Assembly: GCA_910586555.1 (NCBI GenBank)
Contig: CAJUJY010000014.1
Span: 4,226-68,225 of the forward strand
Length of the DNA stretch: 64,000 nucleotides
From: an uncultured Lachnospiraceae bacterium
GTDB taxonomy: Bacteria > Bacillota > Clostridia > Lachnospirales > Lachnospiraceae
Direction: 5' to 3'
The notes below the pieces were generated by a model. The model did no database searches. It was not told the origin of the DNA and saw nothing but the letters and a program-made list of their open reading frames with translations. This document shows, in pieces, positions 45,045-54,084 of the stretch (position 1 is its first letter; each line of letters begins with the position of its first letter). Position numbers and translations under genes: made by a program.

Positions 45045-45119
45045 TCTTGCAAAGCAAGAGTTTAGGATTTGTGCCTGTGGCAAGGAGTCTGCGGGTACTG
45101 GAAAGGCATGGGTATTATT
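45045..45119 (+). promoter_or_regulatory. conserved intercistronic leader element, copy 3 (before moxR)
   Basis: A hairpin TCTTGC (45045-45050), loop AAA, GCAAGA (45054-45059) precedes the element, which runs from GATTTGTGCC at 45066 through GTCTGCGGGTACTGGAAAGG to ATG 45120. The hairpin has the same TTGC-AAA-GC core as the one before copy 2. GTGCCT and AGGCAT can pair over the purine-rich ribosome-binding stretch. Confidence 0.75.
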
Positions 45120-46103
45120 ATGGCTGATAAGGAAAGTATTAATAATATGGTTAGTAATATGAAAGCCTGTGAACAGGAAATTGCGAAAGCAATTATAGGA
45201 CAGGAAGAAGTTGTACATGAAATTATGCTTGCAATACTTGCAGATGGTAATGTGCTTTTAGAGGGTGTGCCAGGGCTTGGCAAGACACAGCTTGTCAAAA
45301 CTATTTCAAAGGTTCTTGACCTGTCTTTTTCAAGAATACAGTTTACCCCTGACCTTATGCCGGCTGATGTTACAGGTACTAACCTTATTATTAAAGAAAA
45401 TGGCAATAATGTATTTAAATTTGAACAAGGCCCTGTATTTGCCAATATTGTCCTTGCAGACGAAATAAACAGGGCAACACCAAAGACACAGGCTGCCATG
45501 CTTGAAGCAATGCAGGAAAAAACTGTAACATCTGGCAAGAATACTTACCCGCTGCCAATGCCATATATGGTACTTGCAACGCAGAACCCTATTGAAAATG
45601 AAGGTACTTACCCATTGCCAGAAGCACAGCTTGACCGTTTTGTCTTTAAAATTAATATGGAATTTCCAAATCTTAATGAGCTTAAAAAGATTATGGATAT
45701 AACTGTTACTAATACAAAACCTGTTTTAAACCCTGTACTAGATGGAAGTGGTATCCTGGAAATGAGGGAACTGGTACGTGATATGCCTGTTGCAGATGCA
45801 GTACAGGAATATGCACTTAAAATAGTGCTTGGAACACACCCGGAACTTAAATATGCAACAGAGGGCATTAAAAAATATCTTACAGCAGGGGCAAGCCCAA
45901 GGGCAGCGCAGGCAATTTTCTTAACAGCAAAGGCAAGGGCACTGTTAGATGGAAGGTATAATGTTTCATTTGATGATATAGATGCAGTAGCACTTCCTGC
46001 ACTGCGGCACAGGGTAATTGCAGGTTTTGAGGCTGTTTCAGAAGGAATAGATATTGATGATATTTTAAGGGAAATGATTAAAGGGTTAAAACAAGGGTTA
46101 TAG
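45120..46103 (+). CDS. MoxR-family AAA+ ATPase
   Basis: ATG 45120 is chosen as the start because the conserved leader ends there; the frame is open to 45069. The 327-residue protein has Walker A EGVPGLGKTQLVK (about residues 47-59), Walker B VLADEINRA with the MoxR segment TPKTQAAMLEAMQEK, sensor ATQNPIENEGTYPLPEAQ and the C-terminal GASPRAAQA. MoxR ATPases act as chaperones that insert metals or assemble complexes together with DUF58 and VWA proteins, which are exactly the next genes. Confidence 0.95.
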   Translation: MADKESINNMVSNMKACEQEIAKAIIGQEEVVHEIMLAILADGNVLLEGVPGLGKTQLVKTISKVLDLSFSRIQFTPDLMPADVTGTNLIIKENGNNVFKFEQGPVFANIVLADEINRATPKTQAAMLEAMQEKTVTSGKNTYPLPMPYMVLATQNPIENEGTYPLPEAQLDRFVFKINMEFPNLNELKKIMDITVTNTKPVLNPVLDGSGILEMRELVRDMPVADAVQEYALKIVLGTHPELKYATEGIKKYLTAGASPRAAQAIFLTAKARALLDGRYNVSFDDIDAVALPALRHRVIAGFEAVSEGIDIDDILREMIKGLKQGL

Positions 46104-46121
46104 ACTGGCATAGGTGATTAA

Positions 46122-47021
46122 ATGGAAGAAAAAATATTTGACAGTTCTTTTTTTAATGGGCTTGGCAGGGTAAAACTTATTACAAGGGTTACAATGCAGG
46201 GCGGAAGAAGCGGAATGAGAAAGTCTGCCGCTAAAGGCAGCAGTGTTGAATTTGCTGATTTCAGGGAGTATGTGCCAGGTGATGATATAAGAAGGATTGA
46301 CTGGAACACATATGGCAGGATGGATAAACTTTTTGTAAAGCTTTTTGTGGAGGAAAAAGAAGCATATTATTCAGTAATTATTGATACAAGCGGTTCAATG
46401 GATTTTGGTATGCCATTAAAGCGTATATGTGCTGCAAGGCTTGCAGGTGCTGTTAGTTATATGGCACTAAATAACCTTGACAGGGTGCGCCTTTCTGCAA
46501 TATATGGTGACAGTATATTAAACAGCAGTGATTTTACAGGCAGGCAGGGATTTAATAAACTGGCGGCCTGGCTTGGCAGGCTTGAATTTAAAGGAAAGAC
46601 AGATTTATATAAAAGCATAAGGGGCATACCTTTTAAACAGAAAGGTGTAACTGTTATAATATCAGATTTATTTAGTAATAATACCACCGCAGAAAATATA
46701 GAAAATATATCAGATACCATAAAGTATTTAAAATATATGAAACAGGAAGTCCTTATACTGCATGTACTTTCACCAGAAGAAATGGAACCAGGGCTTGAAG
46801 GCACAATAGGGCTTGAAGATGCAGAAACAGGGGATATAATACGCGTAACTGCAACAAGCCGCCTTTGTAAAGAGTATAAACGTGTACTGGACAGGTTTAT
46901 TAACAGTACAAAAGAGTGTGCAAAGCATTACCAGGCACATTATATACCAGTATGCAGTAATGAAACTATAGATGCATTTATTTATAAAGGCATAAAAAGC
47001 GGACAGCTTGAAAACTTTTAA
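46122..47021 (+). CDS. DUF58 domain protein
   Basis: The signature EFADFREYVPGDDIRRIDWN lies near residues 45-64, the centre of the DUF58 family. A VWA-like fold follows, with DTSGSMDFG near residue 88 (a MIDAS-type motif) and VTVIISDLFSNN. The length of 299 residues is normal, without a membrane helix. DUF58 proteins stand beside MoxR ATPases in most bacteria and probably act as substrate adaptors. Only 18 bases separate it from moxR. Confidence 0.93.
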   Translation: MEEKIFDSSFFNGLGRVKLITRVTMQGGRSGMRKSAAKGSSVEFADFREYVPGDDIRRIDWNTYGRMDKLFVKLFVEEKEAYYSVIIDTSGSMDFGMPLKRICAARLAGAVSYMALNNLDRVRLSAIYGDSILNSSDFTGRQGFNKLAAWLGRLEFKGKTDLYKSIRGIPFKQKGVTVIISDLFSNNTTAENIENISDTIKYLKYMKQEVLILHVLSPEEMEPGLEGTIGLEDAETGDIIRVTATSRLCKEYKRVLDRFINSTKECAKHYQAHYIPVCSNETIDAFIYKGIKSGQLENF

Positions 47022-47035
47022 CTGGGAGGGTTTAT

Positions 47036-48919
47036 ATGGGAATTGTAAGGTTCTGGCCAGCAGTGCTGGCTGTTTTTATACCAGGTATTGTATTATTATA
47101 CCTTTTAAAACAGAAAGTAGACAATCATAAAATATCCGCATTAAACCTTTGGAAAGAGGCATATGAAAATATACAGGCATCTGTGCCGTGGGAGAAATTC
47201 CGGAACAATATCCTTATGTATATGCAGATAGCGGCGTTAATACTTCTTGTAATTGCACTTATGTCACCATATATTACAGGAAATGGCAAGGGATATTCTA
47301 ATGTGCTTATTATAATAGATAACAGTGCAAGTATGTCGGGCATTTACCAGGACGGGGAAAGCAAGCTTGACACAGCTAAAGACCAGGCTAAAGATTATGT
47401 TAGTAATAATGATGGCATAAGATATACAGTAATGACAGCTTCAAATACAACGGATATCCTGGTATCTGGCTCTTCTGACAAAGGACGCATAACAGATGTA
47501 ATAAACAATATAGAAGCTACAGATATTGCTGGTTCGCTTGAAATGGCACAAAGCATGGTACAGTCAATGGTTTTAGCATGGAAGGATTATAATGTAATTG
47601 CATTTACAGATACAAGTGCAAATTTTCCAGGTATTAGCTGTGAAATAATTGATTTAAGTATACGTGGGGAAAACGGGGCAATACAAAGTTTAAGCCATGC
47701 TGTTTCGGAAGATGGCACAGTAAAGGTAATGGCAAGGGTTGATAATTATGGTGAAAGCCGGCTTAATACAGATGTAAACCTTTATATAGGGAATAAGCTT
47801 TATGATATACAGGAGGTAACAGCAGAGGCTGGTGAAAGCAGCATAGTTTATTTTAAAGATATTGTGCCAGGCAGGTATAACAGCATACTTGCAGGGGACA
47901 CCCCATACCTTATGGCCGAATTAAATTCAAAAGATATGCTTGCTGGCGATAATATAGCATATGACATATTAAATGGCGGTGGTGATGAAAAAATACTTCT
48001 TATTACTGAAAGAAATACATTTCTTGAAAAGGGGCTTAAAATCCAGGGAAACAGGACAATAGACAAAGTGCTTCCAAAAGACATTAATGCAGCAGATACC
48101 AGTGAATACAGCCTTATTGTATATGATGGCATAATACCGGATGAGCTGCCAGAAACAGGAAATATTATATTTATTGGTCCTTCTGCCTCTTTGGTAAAGA
48201 AACTGGATAGTGGAAAAGAGGGATGGAAGCAGGAGGTATTTATATATGGCAATAAAAGCAAAAGCAACGTTATTAATACATTAAAAAGCAATGTAACCAG
48301 TTATATTGAAGATTATTCATTTAGTGCACTTAATGTACTGGAACTTAAAACACCAGAATGGGCATCAAGCTTTTTTGGGACTTTAAATAAACTTTCTGCT
48401 GGTTATATTGGAAATTATAATGGCAGGATAATAGCTGTTACAGGGTTTGACCTCCATAATACAGACTTTCCGCTACAGACAGAATTTCCAATATTTATGT
48501 ATAACCTTATGAAAGAAACTTTGTCTGCAAGGATAGCAGAAAAGAATATATATAATGCAGGTGAAACTGTTAATATACAAAAAAAAGGCAAGGCAGAAAA
48601 GGCAGTTGTAACAAAACCTGGCGGCAGCAGGGAAACTTACAGCCTTAAAGATGGCACGGCCCTTTTTCCAGGCACTTTGAAAGCAGGTTTATATAGTATA
48701 AAGGAAGGAGTGGATAAAATGTACTTTACTGTACCATTTCCAGAAGAAGAGTCAGATGTTTTAGAAAAAGTGGCAGTAACAACTGGAAATAAAAATAAAA
48801 CAGGCGTAATTAAAAAGCCTGTAGAAAGTATTTCAAGAAAGATGCTTGTGTTTCCTGTACTTTTCCTGCTTTTAATTCTTTTAATGGCAGAATGGAGAGT
48901 TTACAGAAAACGTTTATAA
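47036..48919 (+). CDS. BatA-like VWA membrane protein
   Basis: The N-terminus has the BatA/aerotolerance-type double helix (about residues 4-22 and 60-82). A VWA domain follows, with MIDAS motif IIIDNSASMSG near residue 92, then a long extracytoplasmic beta-rich region. A C-terminal membrane helix lies at about 602-622. The length of 627 residues matches proteins annotated as VWA or BatA in MoxR clusters. The VWA domain likely faces outwards. It is followed after 55 bases by another VWA protein, with a shortened leader element in the gap. Confidence 0.88.
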   Translation: MGIVRFWPAVLAVFIPGIVLLYLLKQKVDNHKISALNLWKEAYENIQASVPWEKFRNNILMYMQIAALILLVIALMSPYITGNGKGYSNVLIIIDNSASMSGIYQDGESKLDTAKDQAKDYVSNNDGIRYTVMTASNTTDILVSGSSDKGRITDVINNIEATDIAGSLEMAQSMVQSMVLAWKDYNVIAFTDTSANFPGISCEIIDLSIRGENGAIQSLSHAVSEDGTVKVMARVDNYGESRLNTDVNLYIGNKLYDIQEVTAEAGESSIVYFKDIVPGRYNSILAGDTPYLMAELNSKDMLAGDNIAYDILNGGGDEKILLITERNTFLEKGLKIQGNRTIDKVLPKDINAADTSEYSLIVYDGIIPDELPETGNIIFIGPSASLVKKLDSGKEGWKQEVFIYGNKSKSNVINTLKSNVTSYIEDYSFSALNVLELKTPEWASSFFGTLNKLSAGYIGNYNGRIIAVTGFDLHNTDFPLQTEFPIFMYNLMKETLSARIAEKNIYNAGETVNIQKKGKAEKAVVTKPGGSRETYSLKDGTALFPGTLKAGLYSIKEGVDKMYFTVPFPEEESDVLEKVAVTTGNKNKTGVIKKPVESISRKMLVFPVLFLLLILLMAEWRVYRKRL

Positions 48920-48934
48920 ATTTGTCCGTTGTAA

Positions 48935-48974
48935 TATTTGTGCCTGCGGGCACTAGAAAGGCATAGGTATTTTT
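48935..48974 (+). promoter_or_regulatory. conserved intercistronic leader element, shortened copy 4
   Basis: TATTTGTGCCTGCGGGCACT, then AGAAAGGCATAGGTATTTTT and ATG 48975. Compared with the full copies it lacks about 14 bases lying between two CTGCGG direct repeats, as would result from deletion between those repeats. The pairing GTGCCT/AGGCAT is kept. Confidence 0.7.
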
Positions 48975-51827
48975 ATGAAGGCCGTTGTACAATATCCCGT
49001 TATATTATTATTAATACCTGTTATTATAGCAGTAATGGCTGTAACATCACGCAGCTTAAGGATTGGCAGTAAAGTGCGCAAGGGTTTTATTATAGTAACC
49101 AGGACTTTGCTTTTAATCCTGGTTATATGTGCTATGGCGGATATATCAGTTAATGTAAATTCTAAAGATACAGGCACTGTATTTTTAATTGATGTTTCAG
49201 ACAGCTTTTCAGCACATGTTGAAGAGGCCGCAAAGATGGTACATGATGCAATTAAAGAACTGCCGCAGGGGGACAAGGCAGCAGTAGCTGCCTTTGGTTC
49301 AGATGCCAGGATTGAACAGTTTATGGCAGATGCAAATATGTTTACAGCCATAGAAACAATGCCAGTAACTTCTGCGACAAATATTGAAAAAGCTTTAAGG
49401 GCAGGCATGGCACTTTTTGATGATGATATGGCAAAACGCATTGTGCTTATAACAGACGGCTGCCAGAATGAAGGGCAGATTGAAAAAATGAGTGCTGTGC
49501 TTATGGCAGAAAATGTAGAAATTAATGTAATAAAAAAGGAATTAAAAGCAGGTAACGAAGCTTATATATCAGACCTTTCAGTACCAGAGAAAATACAGGC
49601 AGGTGATACATTCAGGGTACAGGTGGAAGTTGAAAGCACAGTTAAGACAAATGCCATATTACAGCTTTATACAGGAGGCAAACTTAGCAAACAGGAAAAT
49701 GTTACACTACAGGAGGGCAGCAATTCATTTATATTCCAGGATACAAGGAAAAAAGAAGGATTTGCCGGGTATAAGGCAGTAATAATACCTGATAAAGACA
49801 CAGTAAGCATTAACAATGAATACCACGCATTTACAGAGGCAGGCGGGACAGAAAGGGTACTTGTGGTTGAAGGTTCAAGAAATGAGGCAAGGGAATTTAA
49901 AAAACTGCTTTCTTCTGCAAATGTAAGTTTTGATATTGCAAGCCCTGCATCAGTACCATCAAAACTTGAGGGAATGAACCTGTATAAGTGCATTATTATG
50001 GAAAATACCGCCGCAGACAGCCTTCCAGAAGGATTTAAAAATGCACTTCCATCATATATAAAAGATTATGGCGGAGGTTTTATTGTAATTGGCGGCAGAA
50101 GAAGTTTTGCACTTGGGGGCTATAAAGATACTGTTATAGAAGATGTACTTCCTGTAAATATGGATATTTCCCAGGATAAGAAAATACCAGAGATGGGCAT
50201 GGTAATGGTAATAGATAAATCAGGCAGCATGTTGTCAGATGACGGCGGCAACAATAAACTTGATATGGCAAAAGATGCTGCTGCTTCGGCAATAGATAAC
50301 CTGCGTGATACAGACAGTGCAGGGGTTATATCTTTTGATGATAAGTATGGCTGGAATGTAAAGATTAAAAAGGCAAAGGATAAGGAAGATATAAAAAGCG
50401 GCATTTATGGCATAAGAGAGGGAGGAGGCACTAATATATACCCTGCTGTAAGGGAAGCTTATGATAAAATTAAAAAACTTGACTGCCAGATAAAGCATAT
50501 AATACTTCTTACAGACGGGCAGGACGGCTATTACAGCGCATATCCTTCACTTATTGAAAAATTTGAAAAAGATAATATAACACTGTCAACAGTTTCAATA
50601 GGGACTGATGCAGATGACAGCTTTCTTGAAAGGCTTGCAGAGGCAAGCGGGGGAAGGTTTTATAATACAAAAGCTGGCACGGAACTTTCAAGGATATTTG
50701 CACAGGAAGTATACCTTGCACAGAAAGAATATATAGTAAACAGGGTATTTACGCCAGTAATAAAAAGCAACAGCAGTATTTTAAGTGAGGAAGCTATGGA
50801 GGGGCTGCCTGCAATGGCAGGATATATTGCAACAAGCATAAAGCCAGAAGCACAGTTAATACTTTCATCTGATAAAGACAATGACCCTGTGCTTGCCTGC
50901 TGGCAGTATGGGCTTGGGCGCACCGTTGCATTTACCTCTGATGTAACAAACCAGTGGACAGGAAATTATGCTTTATGGAGCGCATACCCTGGTTTCTGGA
51001 AAAATATAATAAACTGGGTTACAGATATTGCAGAAGATGAGGACAGTACAATAAGTGCTTTACAGGAAGGAAGCAAAGGCAGGATTGTATATACAACAAA
51101 AAAATATTCTGGTAAAACAAAAATAAAAGCAATATGCACAGATGGTAAAGGGGAAAAAACAGAGATAACACTTAAAGCAACATCACCAGGTGTATTTGAA
51201 GGGGAAACAGAAGAAACAGAAACAGGAATTTACTCCATAAATGTTACAAATACAGAAAATGGTACTGTAAAAGACTCAAAAAATACAAGGCTTGTAATGC
51301 AGTATTCACAAGAATACAGGTTTGCGGATATAACAGACTGCCTTGACGGGTTTGTAAACCAGACAGCAGGCCGGTTTATAGAAAACCTTGATGGTATATT
51401 TGACAGCAAGCCAGAACAGGTAACAGCGTATAAAAATATAACAGTCCCACTGTTAATTGCCGCAGTAATACTGTTATTAATTGATATAACTTACAGAAGG
51501 CTTGATTTAAAACTTGGTGCAAAACTTTTAAGAAAAGTGCATGGAAGCATAGAAACTGCATCAATGGCGGCAGTAAATGCAAAAAATAAATCAAAAAGAG
51601 AGCCAGTAACCGGACAGGAAAACACCACTATGGCAGCAGATGCAGGAGAAACACGGGAAATGGCACAAAGTTCTAAAATAGCGGGAGAAAATTCCATAAT
51701 GGAGAAAAAACCAAAAGGTGCAAGACAGAAGAAAAACAAGGAAAACAGGCGTGCAAAAAAAGAGAATACACAGGATATGCTTGATATAGGAAGCCTGCTT
51801 GCAAAACAAAAAGAAAGGGAAAGATAG
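48975..51827 (+). CDS. large membrane protein with two VWA domains
   Basis: The protein has 950 residues. Two N-terminal membrane helices (about 7-24 and 38-56) are followed by a first VWA domain with an altered MIDAS, DVSDSFS near residue 72. A middle beta-rich and amidotransferase-like region (GGFIVIGGRRSFALGGY near 373) comes next, then a second VWA domain with an intact DKSGSM near residue 413 and ILLTDGQDG. A membrane helix lies near 823-840. The Lys/Glu/Ala-rich cytoplasmic tail (about 845-950) is probably unstructured. It is the last gene of the MoxR block, before a terminator. Confidence 0.85.
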   Translation: MKAVVQYPVILLLIPVIIAVMAVTSRSLRIGSKVRKGFIIVTRTLLLILVICAMADISVNVNSKDTGTVFLIDVSDSFSAHVEEAAKMVHDAIKELPQGDKAAVAAFGSDARIEQFMADANMFTAIETMPVTSATNIEKALRAGMALFDDDMAKRIVLITDGCQNEGQIEKMSAVLMAENVEINVIKKELKAGNEAYISDLSVPEKIQAGDTFRVQVEVESTVKTNAILQLYTGGKLSKQENVTLQEGSNSFIFQDTRKKEGFAGYKAVIIPDKDTVSINNEYHAFTEAGGTERVLVVEGSRNEAREFKKLLSSANVSFDIASPASVPSKLEGMNLYKCIIMENTAADSLPEGFKNALPSYIKDYGGGFIVIGGRRSFALGGYKDTVIEDVLPVNMDISQDKKIPEMGMVMVIDKSGSMLSDDGGNNKLDMAKDAAASAIDNLRDTDSAGVISFDDKYGWNVKIKKAKDKEDIKSGIYGIREGGGTNIYPAVREAYDKIKKLDCQIKHIILLTDGQDGYYSAYPSLIEKFEKDNITLSTVSIGTDADDSFLERLAEASGGRFYNTKAGTELSRIFAQEVYLAQKEYIVNRVFTPVIKSNSSILSEEAMEGLPAMAGYIATSIKPEAQLILSSDKDNDPVLACWQYGLGRTVAFTSDVTNQWTGNYALWSAYPGFWKNIINWVTDIAEDEDSTISALQEGSKGRIVYTTKKYSGKTKIKAICTDGKGEKTEITLKATSPGVFEGETEETETGIYSINVTNTENGTVKDSKNTRLVMQYSQEYRFADITDCLDGFVNQTAGRFIENLDGIFDSKPEQVTAYKNITVPLLIAAVILLLIDITYRRLDLKLGAKLLRKVHGSIETASMAAVNAKNKSKREPVTGQENTTMAADAGETREMAQSSKIAGENSIMEKKPKGARQKKNKENRRAKKENTQDMLDIGSLLAKQKERER

Positions 51828-51882
51828 ATAATAACTTTAAGTTTATATGGCATTTCCATTAACCCTGGGATTATCCTGGAAG

Positions 51883-51916
51883 GCAGCCCTTAATAATAAA
51901 GGGCTGCTTTGTTTTT
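51883..51916 (+). terminator. intrinsic terminator closing the MoxR/VWA block
   Basis: GCAGCCCTT (51883-51891) pairs with AAGGGCTGC (51899-51907) and is followed by TTTGTTTTT. Confidence 0.85.
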
Positions 51917-52076
51917 AAGGGTAGTAAAACGGCATATATTATTATAAAATATAAGCCAGGATATATAAAACAGGGATAATTCCAGCGGCAGCAGATGTGA
52001 GGAAAAGAAGACTGGCAGCAAAGCTTGCCAGCACGCCGCCGCAAGTGTTCCTGGATTATGGAAAGGGGGAAGGAAT

Positions 52077-53075
52077 ATGCCACTTAAAATTATTAGAAAT
52101 GACATTACAAAGGTTAAAGCTGATATAATTGTTAATTCTGCCAATCCAAAACCAGTTTATGCCAATGGGACAGATGCTGCAATTTATGAGGCAGCAGGAA
52201 AAGAACAGCTTCTTGCCGAAAGGAAGCAAATTGGCAATATTGAAGTTGGAAACATTGCTGTGACACATGCTTTTAAACTTCCAGCAAAATATATTATACA
52301 TACAGCAGGCCCGGACTGGCAGGGTGGTAACTCAGATGAATTTGTGCTTTTAAAGTCTTGTTACAGCAAATCATTACAGAAAGCACTTGAACTTGGTGCA
52401 AAAAGCATAGCATTTCCACTGGTTTCCACTGGAGTATACCAGTTTCCAAGGGACAAGGCATTACAGACAGCAATAATGGCAATTAGTGAATTTCTTTTTC
52501 AAAATGATATGTTAGTAATACTTGTAGTATTTGATAAAAAATCCTTTGAACTTTCAGGCAAATTATTCCAGGATGTAGATGAATATATAGATGAATATGA
52601 TGTAGCAGATATGGCAGTGCGTGAGTACCAGCACAACCGCATGGAAGAAAATTATAAAAATGCAGTGTCAGGCATGATGCCAGGGATTTTATATAATGAA
52701 AAGAAAAAGGACCTTAATGGTATTATAGAAAATCATGGTGATACATTCCAGGAGTGTCTTTTAAAATTTATTGCCAGAAGTGGTATGTCTGATCCAGAAG
52801 TTTATAAAAAAGCAAATATAGACCGCAAGTTATTTTCCAAGATAAGGTGTAATGTAAACTATACCCCAAGGAAAAAGACAGTGCTTGCTTTTGCTGTGGC
52901 GCTTGGGCTTGACCTTAAGGAAACAAATATCCTTTTAAAAAGTGCAGGGCTGTCATTCTCCCCAGGCAGTAAATTTGATTTAATTACAGAATACTTTATT
53001 AAAAGGAAAATTTATAATATAAATACAATAAACCTGGCATTATTTGAGCACGGACAGCAGACACTTGGGGCATAA
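52077..53075 (+). CDS. macro-domain protein with a C-terminal helical domain
   Basis: Residues 1 to about 165 form a macro domain that binds ADP-ribose or removes it (IIVNSANPKPVYANGTDAAI, VGNIAVTHAFKLPAKYIIHT split here, and FPLVSTGVYQFPRDKA). The rest (about 200-332) is helical with FSKIRCNVNYTPRKKTVLAF and ALGLDLKETNILLKSAG, resembling an HTH-type domain. This fusion recurs in Firmicutes, but the second domain has no clear role. A possible target is O-acetyl-ADP-ribose or ADP-ribosylated protein or nucleic acid. The 5' region has a hairpin CTGGCA/TGCCAG and loosely resembles the leader family. Confidence 0.85.
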   Translation: MPLKIIRNDITKVKADIIVNSANPKPVYANGTDAAIYEAAGKEQLLAERKQIGNIEVGNIAVTHAFKLPAKYIIHTAGPDWQGGNSDEFVLLKSCYSKSLQKALELGAKSIAFPLVSTGVYQFPRDKALQTAIMAISEFLFQNDMLVILVVFDKKSFELSGKLFQDVDEYIDEYDVADMAVREYQHNRMEENYKNAVSGMMPGILYNEKKKDLNGIIENHGDTFQECLLKFIARSGMSDPEVYKKANIDRKLFSKIRCNVNYTPRKKTVLAFAVALGLDLKETNILLKSAGLSFSPGSKFDLITEYFIKRKIYNINTINLALFEHGQQTLGA

Positions 53076-53081
53076 AACAAT

Positions 53082-53127
53082 AAAATGCCACAAAGCAGCA
53101 TTATCGCCGTTTTGTGGCATTTTAGCA
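53082..53127 (+). terminator. bidirectional intrinsic terminator
   Basis: AAAATGCCACAAA (53082-53094) pairs perfectly with TTTGTGGCATTTT (53111-53123). T-runs on both strands let it serve the macro gene on plus and the XRE gene on minus. A second GC-rich hairpin without T-run, CCCCGCC/GGCGGGG, lies at 53171-53207. Confidence 0.85.
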
Positions 53128-53256
53128 GAAAACCATTATTTTCCAGAACCAGCAGGCATTTATAGACCAGCCCCGCCAATTAAAAAACATAAATTTAAAA
53201 GGCGGGGTTAATAAAGTTAAAATTCTTGTTGCAGTCTTTTAATATAACAAAAATCC

Positions 53257-53853
53257 TTAATGGAAGAAAACAAACCCTGATAAAAGGCATATTATAAAAG
53301 CAACAGATGCACTTCCAATAATAAGCAGTACTTTCTGGTATGGGCGTTTAGCCTTTTCCTGTAGTTTTTCAATTTCATCAAGAGACTGCCTGTTGTCAAA
53401 TGCTACTATTTCCTTCCATGTATGTATATTGTGGGCTTTTTTGATTTTTTCAATTTTTATTGCAATAACCAGGCTGGTTCCGTATATTATCCCCCACGGG
53501 ATAACAGCATATAAACCAAGCCATGCAGAAAGTGGTACGGCAAGCAGGACAGATGCTATTAAAAAAATGCCAAAAACTGCACTATATCTGTTAAATTTTT
53601 TAATTTCCTCTTCATTAACTTTAATTTCTTCTTTCATAATATCAATATCTCCTTTAATAAGATTGTCCAGAGATACATTAAATAATGAACCTAGCAAAAG
53701 CAGGCTGTGTATATCAGGGTAATTTTTACTATTCTCCCAGTTAGAAACTGTCTGCCTGCTTACAAAGATTTTTTCGGCAAGGCCTTCTTGTGAAAGACCC
53801 ATGCCAGTGCGGTATTTTTTAATCTGTGTGCCAATGTTCATTTTAGATTCCAT
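53257..53853 (-). CDS. XRE-family regulator with membrane helices
   Basis: The N-terminal HTH (MGLSQEGLAEKIFVSRQTVS and NWENSKNYPDIHSLLLLGSL, about residues 16-55) is that of Cro/cI-type repressors. After a linker two hydrophobic segments (about residues 95-135) and a third at the C-terminus (about 177-196) place the protein at the membrane. Such membrane-bound XRE proteins often control transport or stress genes. The ATG follows AGGAGGCGC. A 9-bp inverted repeat and a 17-bp direct repeat lie upstream and could be its operators. Confidence 0.88.
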   Translation of the reverse strand: MESKMNIGTQIKKYRTGMGLSQEGLAEKIFVSRQTVSNWENSKNYPDIHSLLLLGSLFNVSLDNLIKGDIDIMKEEIKVNEEEIKKFNRYSAVFGIFLIASVLLAVPLSAWLGLYAVIPWGIIYGTSLVIAIKIEKIKKAHNIHTWKEIVAFDNRQSLDEIEKLQEKAKRPYQKVLLIIGSASVAFIICLLSGFVFFH

Positions 53854-53930
53854 TTTGCGCCTCCTTTTAAAATTGACAGCCGCATTTATCTATATATGGT
53901 ATAGGCAAGTAAAGCAGGCCGTCAATAAGA

Positions 53931-54033
53931 TTTGTACTGCTGGACTATAAAAATCCTACCATAAAGAAAGTACAAATTCTATCAAAAGTATTTTACATAG
54001 GCCGTTTTTATAGTGCCAAAAGTATTTTACATA
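53931..54033. promoter_or_regulatory. inverted and direct repeats upstream of the XRE gene
   Basis: ATTTGTACT (53931-53939) and AGTACAAAT (53969-53977) form an inverted repeat. CAAAAGTATTTTACATA occurs twice without change (53983-53999 and 54017-54033). They are placed 80-180 bases upstream of the XRE start, as possible binding sites. Confidence 0.4.
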
Positions 54034-54084
54034 CTAGTTTAAGCCCTTTTAAGCAAACCAGCCAATATATGAAATATATATTTT

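Noticed and set aside
53171..53207. CCCCGCC/GGCGGGG hairpin as terminator of the XRE gene
   Set aside because: No T-run on either strand; the better terminator is the bidirectional one at 53082-53123.
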